Part shown: positions 42,101-54,100 of the stretch, piece after piece
How positions within the stretch are numbered: the first letter of the stretch is position 1
Layout: each line of letters opens with the position of its first letter
Origin: Temnopleurus reevesii
Lineage: Eukaryota > Echinodermata > Echinoidea > Temnopleuroida > Temnopleuridae
Direction: 5' to 3'
Length of the DNA stretch: 64,000 nt
Assembly (NCBI GenBank): GCA_036244855.1
Contig: BQKZ01000408.1
Coordinates: 23,299 to 87,298, forward strand
Position numbers and translations under genes: made by a program
The notes under the pieces: model-generated
Seen by the model: the letters and a program-made list of their open reading frames with translations, nothing else
What the model was told of the DNA's origin: nothing
The model's database searches: none

Positions 42101-45100
42101 TATGTAGACTCATACTGACAGAAAATCCATATTTGCTAACCTTTACAGATTCTTTGCTTTGTTCTGTTTTTGTTGTGATTGTTAGGACACTGCAGCGGAA
42201 ACGACTTGATTCTGTAGTACACTGAAAGTTGGAGAATGACAAAATAGGGCAAAAGAAAGTGGTGTAATTGACGAAAATCTGAGCCATGCCAAGATTATTG
42301 TGAATATAATTGTAAATTATTCTTACTCTGTGGGTTTTTTTTCATGTAGCCCTATATAGTTCAGAATCAGAGAAGTAGGCCTACTACATGTATTTCAAAG
42401 AAATCTGCTGTGAAGAAATAATGTATTTGCATATTGAAACAAGTATTCTTGTGAAATGTTTTTCATTTTTAGCCTTGAAGATGAATATTTCTTGAAATTT
42501 TGATACAGAAATTGATGATTGAATTAGGAGAAATGTGATGTTTGTGAATACTTTCAGTTTAGATTGAAATGTATTTTTAGATTCTCAATAAATAGGCATC
42601 AAGCACAGATCAGAATTTTTATTTGCCAAACGAAGTGAAAACGTGAACGCAAACAAATTCTTAAGTCAAAACATTACTCCACTCCACCACTCGAAAGTGT
42701 CTTTTCCAAGAAAACAGAAGGAATCAATTCTTCTGCCGAAATGTTTTGACGTCTGTTGTCAATTCCATGCTATTTATACTCCCTTCAACAATTGTTTGCG
42801 GTTAACATGTGCTTGGCATGTTGCTAAGGGTTTTGACAAGCAGATTCTCAAAGTTTATTTGCGTTTTTCCCTGTCACTCTTTTGGACTTTGTTTGATGAT
42901 TTCTTGTTTTGGACTAGGGCAGATCCTGGTGTGCAATAATTTGTTTTTCGGATTTTGTAGAGAAGGAAGACCAACTTGTAGAATTGTGTTTCTTCTTGAA
43001 AGGGAAGTGGGTGGTGTAACTTCAAGACATTTTAGTATCTCAGGAAGGATTGTGTGGGAGGGTTCATTGTGTTGATCTGTAAACAGAGCAAAACATCTTA
43101 ACGTTGGAATTAGGGGAATGTAAATACGGAAGTTTAAATCACATGATTATACAACAAATTCAGTAATTATTAAACGATGGCTTTTTAACAGAATTTTAAG
43201 CTATAATGTTCAACATATCCGAGACATATTAAAATAGAAGTAGTGAAACAGTAGTTTTGGCCTCCATGTGCATGTTCTGTAGCTCACTTCAATTTTTCTC
43301 TATGTGATGGGTTATCTTATATAATTAATCTGTAATAGTTTAATTGCTTTTCACACCCATTTGTTTACATATCCCAGCATAGCGTTATTGTCTGGTCACT
43401 AAAACAAACGAAAGAAATGACCAGCGTGAATGTCATTGCACATCCATAGCTAGTATATTCATGTTTTCAATTCTTATAGATTTCTTTCTTTTACAAAGCA
43501 ATGATAAAACATTAACCAATTTTGAGATTCTATTTTTTCTTTATGATTTGAAATGGCATTACACTTTAAATTCAAGAGTGTCATAAATATTCTTTGTTTT
43601 GAAAAGAATCTTTTAGAAGCCTTGCACAAAGCTACCTCACCTTAATATCCCTTGCGCTGCACCAACCATCAAGCACTCAGCTCGTATTCCAGTTGCCGCA
43701 GTAATGTAAAACCTATTGAAGAGTTACAGTTTTGGCCTTGTGCGAATGTCAATTTCAGTTCAATCGGCAATATTCATAAGAAGATGGCGCGGACAGACAG
43801 GCTCTTGCCAAAATGCAGCATCATTCCTCATTTTAGAAATCTTCCCACTCCCTCTAAAATCACTTTACGCTGCTGTGACCCATTTAGACAACAGAACTTT
43901 TTTGTGTAGGTTAAAATATGATTGAAGCATACATGTAGTCAAGCAAGAAAATATTCCCTCATTTTGATTTTAGGTAATTTTTAACTTTCTTTGTATGTTT
44001 TTACAGGATATATTTCTGATGTGTAGGTTTATTGTACTATCTTTCATGTATTTTTTGGAGTCACCTTTCACTATTGCAAAAGCTTGGAGCATATATTTTT
44101 TTTTATAGCATCTTGTTTTTTTTTTTTTAATCTCACATTTAATTTTATCTCATATGATTGATCCCTGCAATAGAAGTTGGGTTCACACGTAGAGCCGAAA
44201 ACTTAAATTTTATACAGAAACAATCCTATGGAAGCTCATATGTGCACCATGAATGTGACCTTGTTCAAGTTGCCTCGTCTGAGAGAAGGCACCAAGGCAA
44301 TTTTGTATAAGTCGCATTCTTGACCAAAACTGAAGGTGCCTTGGCGAGTTGAAGAAGGTATCTTAACAATTTGAACAAATCGTTTTCGGGATACACATAT
44401 AAGCTTCCATAGGACTGTCATAGTTTCTGAAAACTTCAAGATTCGCCTAATAGTATGAACCCTACGATTGTCAATTTCTAACTCTGAATACATTGCTTAC
44501 TTCACTCATGATTGGTTCTTTTGTTTGGTTCAAATGAACTGCATTTGGAGAAAGGAATAATTATAAAGCATGGATGGGAGTGATCTAGGATAGATTGACA
44601 AACGAGATTGAAAATTATAAATTTGTTTGTATATAGAATGACAGTGAGGCGAAGAAATAGACATAGTGTCTGGGGGAGAGAGAGAGAGAGAGAGAGAGAG
44701 ATACACGCAAATAAATCAGCAATTAGATTAATCCACTTTGTAATGTACATATTTTACCATTAGACATCCTTTTATGCATGGAATCCATAAATGTCAAAAA
44801 TATTTCATGGTTAGCTGAGGTTGTTATCTTTGGTTGTATGTACATCAGCTTACAGCAGACTGTTTGCTAAAAAATATGAGATGCGTTTTATTTCATTCTT
44901 GAGGTTCGTTTATTGCTCCTTTTCCCTACAGACATTTCCGTAAAATTATATATTCATACCTTAATACAAGTGTAGATATATGTATTGGTAATTTTTATTT
45001 ATTTTTAATTAATGGAACCATAACATTTATCACAAAGAATGAATTATTTTCATTCTTTGGAATCGAGGCATGTATTGGTGTTAAAAGTGTTTCATGTGGG

Positions 45101-48100
45101 ATCATAGTAAAGGTTTCTTTTTGTAATGTAATCAGATCAACTTTCATTGATTTCAGGTCAAACTTATTTTATTTTTTTCCTTTTTCATTTTTATCTTACA
45201 GCATGTACTTGCCAAGGCTCTGTACGACAACACAGCGGAAGCACCAGATGAGCTGGCCTTCCGTAAGGGGGACATTGTGACTGTACTAGAGCAGAATACC
45301 GGTGGACTGGAAGGTTGGTGGCTCTGCTCCCTCAATGGACGACAGGGTATCGCCCCCGGAAACCGTCTCAAGCTCCTAGCTGGTATCTATGAGAGCCCTA
45401 GTCAACCCATCACCAACGCATCTCCTCATAAAGTACATGTAAGTTTGCTCATTATTTTCTTTAAAGATATTTACGTAACTTGGGCAGTGTTTTACCAAGA
45501 TTAGAAAGACTATGAGAACAACTAAGAGAACGACTGGTATCCGTTCTTGCTCATGATAATATGCATAAGAACTGATACCAGTCGTTCCTAAACTCATGCC
45601 TAAAGTCTTTTTTCACTTGTTGAAACACCACACTAGGGTATTTCTAATTGAGCACTATATGAACCAAGGTTCAGGCTCTCCCCTCTCTCAAGATTTTCAA
45701 TGAAGATTTACAAAACTTTTGTTTGTTAACAACCTGAGTAAAATGCTGAAGAAAGATTCCAGCCTTCAGATTGCACTACAATTGAAAACGGAAAATTTAT
45801 TTGTTCAATTGCAGGCCTTGATCAGGGCATCATTATACAAGGCAATTTTGATGAAGGGTACTTTTGTACTCAAGGCAAAACAATACTCAACTGTAGGAAA
45901 TCTAAAGAGGGCACCATGGCAATTGCCTTTGATAACACAGGCTAATTCAAACCTTGCAATTGGTGAAATATATTAATTTTTGATCATCTCTACACAGTTC
46001 CTAGATTTGCTGCATTCCAATCTGTTTCTTGCTGAATGAGAAAGTGACTTTTCAACATCAGACCTGGAAGAACAAAAGATTTGTTATCCTTGAATCAGAT
46101 TATGAATAGCAGCAGATGAAGATTACTTTTGGAATTTAATCACACAATTTGGTATTAGATGTTTGATAACTTCCCTGTTAGTCATACAAGCATTAAGCGC
46201 ATGAGATTTCAATTCATTAGTGATGTTTACAAGGGGGTGTGTGGTGAAATTATGATTATTAATGAAATGCTATAGAGGGGTTTAGGAGTGTGACCTGAGT
46301 CAGCTGTATCGGTATGGAATGAAGCTTTAATCCCCGCTTTCGTCATCGTATTTCCAACATGAGCGCAAGATGAGATGAAATCTCCTGGTTTACGATTCAA
46401 TGTGATCTGGGATTCCGTATGAAGAAATCCTACGTTAGCAGGTGTGCGTGTGTTGGGCTTAGCTCTGACAAGGTGGGGGAGAGTGACGACTTCGGAATGG
46501 AGACGTGACCATTTTCTCCCTCCGTTGCCTAGCAACTCGGAGGCAGTGATAGATGATAGGAGTTAGAACCTTGGTGCTCTAATGAAATAATCTCAGATTT
46601 GTCGCATGTTACATGATCCCTCGAGAATTCACAGATCAGGCCAAATATTTACTCGAGATATTTTGAAAATTAGATTGATCATTAGGCAAGAGTCATATAT
46701 TGTCACATGTAGGTTAGAATTTAATTTTAACAGGAAAATGCCATTTACATATAGCATTTTGTATTTGACCCTATTTTAATTCATGTAAATTATATTTTGG
46801 CACTCCGGTAGAGGTGGTGAAAAGTGAAATATGTAAGTATTTTAGGGGATTGATCTTGTAGTTATTGTGCCTTGGTAAGCTGAAACTCAAGGATTTAACT
46901 CAGAAAAACAGGGAAATTGAGAAGCAATGTGTTGACAAAGCTGTGACTCATGTCAACGTGATCTTAGCTATGTAACTGTACCTGCGTTGATCTTCCGTAA
47001 AAAGTGGTCATACTGGAAGGTTTAGGGTTATACCTGTATCTCGCTAAATCATGCTTTTCTCTAAATTTAGCAATATTGCTTATTAATAGATTAGGAACTA
47101 GATGTTTTTGTTCTACTGATTTTCACAATCGCAGTAATTTGATTCCGTCCTCAGAAACCAGATACATCCTAATAATTCATTTTCACACTTTATTTGAGAA
47201 CTAATTTGTTCTTCCAGCACACCTTGCCAAAATATGCATTATCATAAGCCAGACCCTGTCACATGATGTTTATGTGGTTGTAAAGCCAGGACGTGATCAT
47301 ATTGCCTCCTTTTTTTTTGTTTTTTACGGCTCTATTTGAATCAGAAATGACTATTTTACTTTCTCAGATGAAGAAAAGTGATTCTTAGGAGGAATATTAG
47401 ATCCATGTTTTTTAATCAAATTGCTTTCAAAGTATAGTTTTGATAAGGAAAATTTTGTCAATAAAAATTACACTTGGTAATGATACTATATTCTGTACAT
47501 TTCTACACATTGCTTTCATAGTATAGTCTCACTGAAAGTTATCAGGAAATGAATTTGTAATTTGATGTTTTAGGCTTTGAAGCAGCTTTCAACCGCTAGA
47601 TAAATTAATTTTCCCTGTCAAAACAAGTCTTCTTGTGAATTTTAATCAACACAAGATGTAACATTCAACCACTCCTTCAAAGTAGAATATTTATAACTCT
47701 TTGCTATAAGCTTCACCTCTTTAATTTGGAGGAATCTCGCTCATCCCATTTCGCCCGATTTGAATTTTGGTCACGTTCTAAACCATAGCAGCATTTAACT
47801 TTGTTGAACTTTAAGTTGTCCTTGAATGTTAATGAGCCCTCGCCTGTTCACTGTCAATCCTCGGCTTAATACCGCAGGATTCGGGGTTGGTCCCAACCTG
47901 TCGTTTGCATGTTCGTTAACAAAGACATAATAGCTTTACCAACATCCTTTCATCTGAGACTTACATCATTGAGAATGTGTGGGACTAAAAAAGGCCATTT
48001 TGTCCTGTCAATTATGAACATGTAGCCTTTTCAAGAGGTAATATGTTGGAGGCTGTTGAAGCGTGATCGTTTTAAAGCATGTTTTTGGGGAGAATGAGGA

Positions 48101-51100
48101 GGAATAGGAGGGATGAAATATTCTTTTTTAGTTAATTCAAATCAGAAAAGATTTCTATCATTTTGTTTTTATTCATAACACGAAATTTTTATAGAATATA
48201 AAGTGGGCCATGGGACTATAGATCTTTATGCTCGGTAATAATCTGTGCAGACGCAACAATCAAAAGCCAGTTCTGATTTGAATAGCATTACAAAGGAGCA
48301 TTGAATTGGCCTGCATCCTAGTTTTAAGGAAATTAATTATATTAGTGTTTTATTCTTTTGGTAAGGAACTTTCGATTTTTTCAGTGGTTGGAATGAAATA
48401 GACTGCAGTTGTTCCGGACTATGAAACATGATATATTTTATGATTGCCGCTCTTAACATTGATGTGAAGGTAAATCTAATTTCAACACAAATGTCATGCT
48501 GCAACTGAACCCTTGAAAGTAAATGGAATTAATTTGTTATTCTTCTGGTCAAATTGAATGGAGAAGGCAAGATGATGAAAGATAGCAAATGAACAAACAC
48601 ATAGAAGGGGATTAGAGAGGGAAAGATAGAAAGAGGGTAAGAAAGAGGAAGGAGAGAATTGGGGAGAGAAATGGGGAGAGAGAAGGAGTTGGAAGTGTAG
48701 AATTTTCTGCATTTATTTGAACTATATATTCTGGTCCATGAAATATGGCACTACTTGTATTTTTAAAGGAAAAATGAACACACAAGAGTGAAACCTATCC
48801 TCCGAACAACGTTCCAAATTTATTTCGCAGCCTAAATCCAATTGATAAGTGGTCCTTTAATAAGAAACGGAGAGGGGGAAAAGGGAAGGAGAAAAAATAG
48901 AAAGCTAGGAGAGAGAGAGGAGATCATGTGAGGAATGTTAATGAACATGAATATCAGGGGTAGATCTGAACGTAGAGATGCAGAATGCAACGCCCTAACA
49001 AATGCCTCAGATAGTCACAAATTGAAAATGAAACTAGGGCATTGTGATCAGAAATTACTTACCCTACATATTACCCCCTCATATCAACCCCTGCCTATCT
49101 TGCTACTGGTATCAATGAGTAAATGAATGAACGATATCTGTTGGAATGAGGTACAATCGTTGATTGAGAATTTTGAATTTACAAATTACCTACATGTAGT
49201 ACCTTGTATTTTGACATTTTCCTCAGTGAACATGAGATGTAACATTACAGTGCCTACAATACATTGTTTATCTATGGTAATGACCATTTGGAAGAGTAAA
49301 GTTTAAAATTTATTCTTGTTACAGGTCATGTTTTAACTTTGTTTTTCTGCATGTAACTGGCAAAAGTTGCTTCTTTTGCTCATACTTGAAATTCTGAGAA
49401 ATGGATGGGATAGAAAATATCATAATACTTTGTAGTAATAGCATCCATAGTTTTGTGCACTCCCTAAATGCTGATTGTTAGATAAACATTTTATTTTAAA
49501 GCTTGTAGCAGTGACATATTTTTCAAAATAGTACATTAACATTTCAAATATATTTGATCCAACTTGTCAATGGTTTGAGCCACTATTGTAATATTATAAA
49601 GTTACCATTTGTAAAGTTGTGTTGAGAGTGTATAACATGTATGAATACATGCATCCATTGTTTTAGGATTTACAGACAAGCCTTAACTCCAGAACAGTAT
49701 CTTCTTTGCATTCATCTGAGATGGGAGGTTGGTTTCCTCTCAGAATATCTGATGAGTATTGTGTTCTTCTAGGGTCATCCAGAGTCTAGACGGTTTCCCA
49801 TGGACGACATTGTATTTCACATCTGATATAGCTGCCAAGATGAGCTGAACATTGTGTGGTGTGGTGTAGCAGGCGCGTAGCCAGGTGACGGTTGGGGGCA
49901 GGCGCACCAGTTAAAATGGGGGGAAATGGGGAAAAGCTGTAGAAAAACAGAGGAATGGAAGGTTGTACCCAACCACCCCTCCCCCACCCTTCCCCTTAGA
50001 AATGGTGTCCGCCCCTGTTCAAATGCAATCCTGGTGACGCACTTGGGACGGGTAGTAGTGTCTTTAATTTTACTCAATTCATTTAAGATCATTACTTGCC
50101 CCAGGCATAGAAAAAGTAAATTCAAATGAATATGCATTCCAGTTCTGATTAGTAACATGTTCATTAAGTTTTTAAAATTTTCAACATCTTCAGAGAGTAA
50201 ACTCTATTTTGTTTTGATTATCAAACACTGAAGTTTTTATGCAAAGTTTGATGATGAACAATGTATGTTGAAGAATAACAAACAATGTTTTTAGGAAAGA
50301 TTACTGGTTTCTGAAAAGTGGATGTGTGTATTAAGTTGTCCAGTGATTTCTACAGACATTCAATGCCTTTAATTCTATTTTTGATAAGTTAAGGGGTCAT
50401 TTGTAAAAATCAGATGTATAGGCTGCATCACATCCTTTCAACATACAAACATTGATGGCAAACCCATTAAAAGTTTGGCTGGCTACATTTCCCTACAATT
50501 TTCGGAGGGGGGGGGGCAAAAAAAACAGGTGCATAACTTAGCCTAGAAATTTGTAAGAAAGCATTCCAAGAGATAATGTAACACGCCAGGGAAGATACAT
50601 CAAGACTTAGGACAGATACATAAGATGATGGGAGATTTAAGATGTTGATTATCTTCTTTTGAGAGAGAGGAAGGCATGGATGATATGGTTTCGCTCCTGT
50701 CACTTGGAATCATGGAGGATAGTTTCTCATGTGAGATGAGTCTGATTCATATGAAATGTGATGTGTTTTCATGATGATTAAAAATATTTTAAAAATACCT
50801 AGCTGATCCTAAGTAAGTGAAAGTGCTATATAAAGACATTAAATTCTTATGCAATCATTGAACCAATTCATATGGAAATATCATTAATTCTGAATTAACA
50901 TTTTATCCATCAAATTTATAGATAATATTCAAACATAGAAACATTGCCCCTGATTTTTAAGATTTAAATCTTTAAAGCAAATTTCTAAAACAGCATTAAT
51001 TATTTTGCTTTTTTTTATCAAGTTGTCAGATCTGTAGGAAATTTCCAGTAAGATTTTGGCATTTTAGGGTGAATCATTTTGATAATTTTAGACTGGAGAA

Positions 51101-54100
51101 GAGCTTGTCTCGGACTGAAAAGGGAAGTTAGGAGTTTGTGATAATTCATGGAGATAGAGATAAGCTTTCATCCTTGATTTCAAATTAATTTTCATGAAAA
51201 AAAAGAAATGGAAAAAAAATCATATAATGCACAGTTGACATGCTCGATATAAGACTTATGACTTAGTTATTATGTTTAACATGTTATAAAAACCTGAACA
51301 TAAGATATTTGAAGAAAATTTATGGTGCTGTAAAATTTAAGGATTTGTGACCTTTGCACTTTTATTCTACTTTATGGAATTTGAGAGGCTCTTAATTAAC
51401 ATTTCACTTATCCTGTCAGTAAAGAAGCTGTTGCTTTCTTCCCACAAGTTTGAACTTTCTTTGCGGTCAGTTGAAATAAATATCTAGCGCTTATCAATTA
51501 CGTCCAACCAGAGGACAAATTGTCAACTTTAATGATGTGCTCATCTAGGATTAACTTCAATAATCTAATTACTTTCTTTTGAAAATTGATAGGTTTTTCG
51601 TTGGTTATCGAAAGTGCATGCCGCTGACCCTCTAGTCTTGGGACAGGAAACATTTGTCCATCCTTCTTTTCAAAACACATTCATACCAATATCCTTCCTA
51701 ATATGGACATGTGGATGGCAGCTGGGGTGAAGTATGCAGTTACTGAAAGAAAATGCTATCAATCTGGGGACCTAATGTTTGTCCCCTTTGTGGAGAGCTG
51801 CCAAGCTTTTGGAGCCAAGAATGATCAAGGATTAGCTAAAATTTAGTATATATGCTGAAAAGATTCATGTGGACAACTTATTTGAGTTTGAGTTCACAAA
51901 GGTCATCTTCAGGTTTGATGGAATTTAGAAATGTTTGCACTGGGATGGTCTTTAGGATTGCTATGATACCTCATGAATAGTCAGATACATGAGTTACATA
52001 TATATAGAAAGAAATCAAGAGAGTTTTCATACATACATGAGCAGTTTTATATTGGAAGAGAAAATGGGAATTGAAAAAAAAATGGTACAATTACATATTG
52101 TCTATTTAAACAGGAATTTTATGCTATATCTGTAATGAGAAGAAAGAATTTATTTGGATGAAATGAGTTAAAGAATTGCAATGTTAGTGTACCTGTTTTT
52201 GTAACTGGGCATGTGTAAAAGCACTTATTTTTTCTCAGTAATCAAGATATTCAGATGAGCCAGAGTTTTGAAGTTCATTCTGTGAGAACACTTTCGGCTT
52301 GGTTTAAAAGACAAAAGACCTCGCATTATTGGATACATCATCAGATTGATGGGTACCCAGCTCAATTTCCACCACAGCAATGGCAGTTATAGGGTCACAG
52401 TCAAGTGCTAGAGGATATCATGTCAAAGGCACTTTTTATTATGGGAATTAAGGCAACGAAGAGTAAAATAATGTGGATTCTTATGCATGATCTTAACTAT
52501 TTCACACATATTTTAACAATATAACTATATTTTGAAAGTATAACTATAATTTGAAAATTTTTTTTTTTAATTAGCTGTTGGCAAATACTGGCATACGCGT
52601 AACACTTGGACTTTGATTTTGAGAGATATTTTTTTCTTCTCTTATCATAATGGTCAGAGCCCACAAGATGTATCATTTTGAAAAACATCCCTTCATATCC
52701 CAAGACTGGAGGAGTATAAACAGACACCTCCTCTTCCTCTCCATCCTCCAAATTTAGCCCATCATCTGACCCTGTGTTCCGGCCGAGATGCTATTTCCAG
52801 ATGCAGTCCCAGGGTTGCCAAGAGAACCTAAAACCTAACCTGTCAGGTCCTTTCAGACGTTGGACCTTTCAAATACCTGGTCTCTTGAGGACACTGCTTC
52901 CTAGCCTTGCTCTTGACATCTTCTCACTCCCTTTCCTGTGTGGAGGTGTCTCGTCTCAGGGACATCTGCTACAGGTTTAGCTTCTTTTTTAGGAGTCAAG
53001 GGAGAAGGATTTGGGGGAAAGTTTTGAATTTGAGCTTGGGAAGTTGGGTTTCTCTGCCAAGTGTGATAACTGTTTAGTTTTAACTCTTGTCAGTCGTGTT
53101 TGTGCGTAGTCAAAGTTCTTTTTTTTTTGTGGGGGTGCCTAATCCACGAGATGCTACTTGCAATCTTGTAGAATTTCCCTGAGATTTGTTTTCTATGGGT
53201 CTGTCTTGAAGGTTATGAAATCCCATTTAATGTCAAGGTATAACAATTTTGGTGTTTTTTTTCTTGTGTTTACAGAATATAAAAGTCTCAATTTAGAGAA
53301 ATGTTTATGTTTCAGTTATTTATTGAAATAATGCTAAAGTTTGGGTTTTATACTTCAATAAAATCAATTTTCTTCCATGAATTGCTTGGTTCCTGCAGCA
53401 TTGGGCATAGTCTTTGAAGTTATGCAATTTGTTTGAAATCATAACTGTTTTTACAATTTGAATGTAATAAGGGAAATCCCAAAGCCAAAACTTTGCAGTT
53501 ATAGTGCAGAACCACCATTTCGTTAAAATGGTTACAGAATTCTGAATGAAAGCCCAGGCTCATTCATCAGAGAAAACAGGATTTCTCTCCACACGCATAT
53601 CGTAGCTGAATATGAGATTAATGTGCAGTCAAAGTTTAGTTGAGTCTGATGGATGATCCTAGATGCTTTGAAGCAGNNNNNNNNNNNNNNNNNNNNNNNN
53701 NNNNNNNNNNNNNNNNNNNNNNNNNNNNNNNNNNNNNNNNNNNNNNNNNNNNNNNNNNNNNNNNNNNNNNNNNNNNNNNNNNNNNNNNNNNNNNNNNNNN
53801 NNNNNNNNNNNNNNNNNNNNNNNNNNNNNNNNNNNNNNNNNNNNNNNNNNNNNNNNNNNNNNNNNNNNNNNNNNNNNNNNNNNNNNNNNNNNNNNNNNNN
53901 NNNNNNNNNNNNNNCCCCCCCCCCCCCTCTTAATCTCCATCTCCTCTCTGATCTCTCTGATATCTCTGATCCCCAAATCTGAAATCGCGATCCTTATTGC
54001 ATCCCGCACCGACATACCTACTAATCCATATTGACAAATGCCCCCCCTTAATCTCCAGCAATCTCCCTTTCTCTTAAATATCTTTCCCCATCAAAATCAA

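Larger units (their letters stand above)
36241..45201 (+). other. CAS intron 1, last part: no gene seen
   Basis: AT-rich intron ending in the pyrimidine tract and TTACAG before exon 2. It contains purine-rich tracts (39900-40000 and 41150-41345), an imperfect direct repeat of about 68 bp at 40561-40700, a (GA)n microsatellite at 44675-44701, and GC-richer patches at 38640-38870, 39690-39880 and 43650-43880 that could be regulatory or unannotated exons. None translates into a recognisable protein. Confidence 0.55.
45439..53676 (+). other. CAS intron 2, part before the assembly gap
   Basis: Begins with GTAAGT. Contains the second GTGTTTCACC foldback (45482), a GC-richer island with an RFX X-box (46280-46560), purine-rich tracts near 48600-48690, a GC-rich dispersed repeat at 49868-50050 and a pyrimidine-rich/coding-like patch at 52690-52980. 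No exon compatible with the phase-0 intron was found. Confidence 0.55.

Noticed and set aside
43783..43908. ATG in an AAGATGGCG context (42 codons) as another alternative CAS start
   Set aside because: No good donor in phase 0 before the stop; only weak GT sites.
52759..52978. Extra CAS exon in intron 2 following a pyrimidine tract
   Set aside because: In the phase-0 frame required by the flanking exons it meets TGA within four codons, and the peptide in the open frame has no CAS similarity.
53640..54015. Three ORFs crossing the gap
   Set aside because: They consist mostly of N bases.
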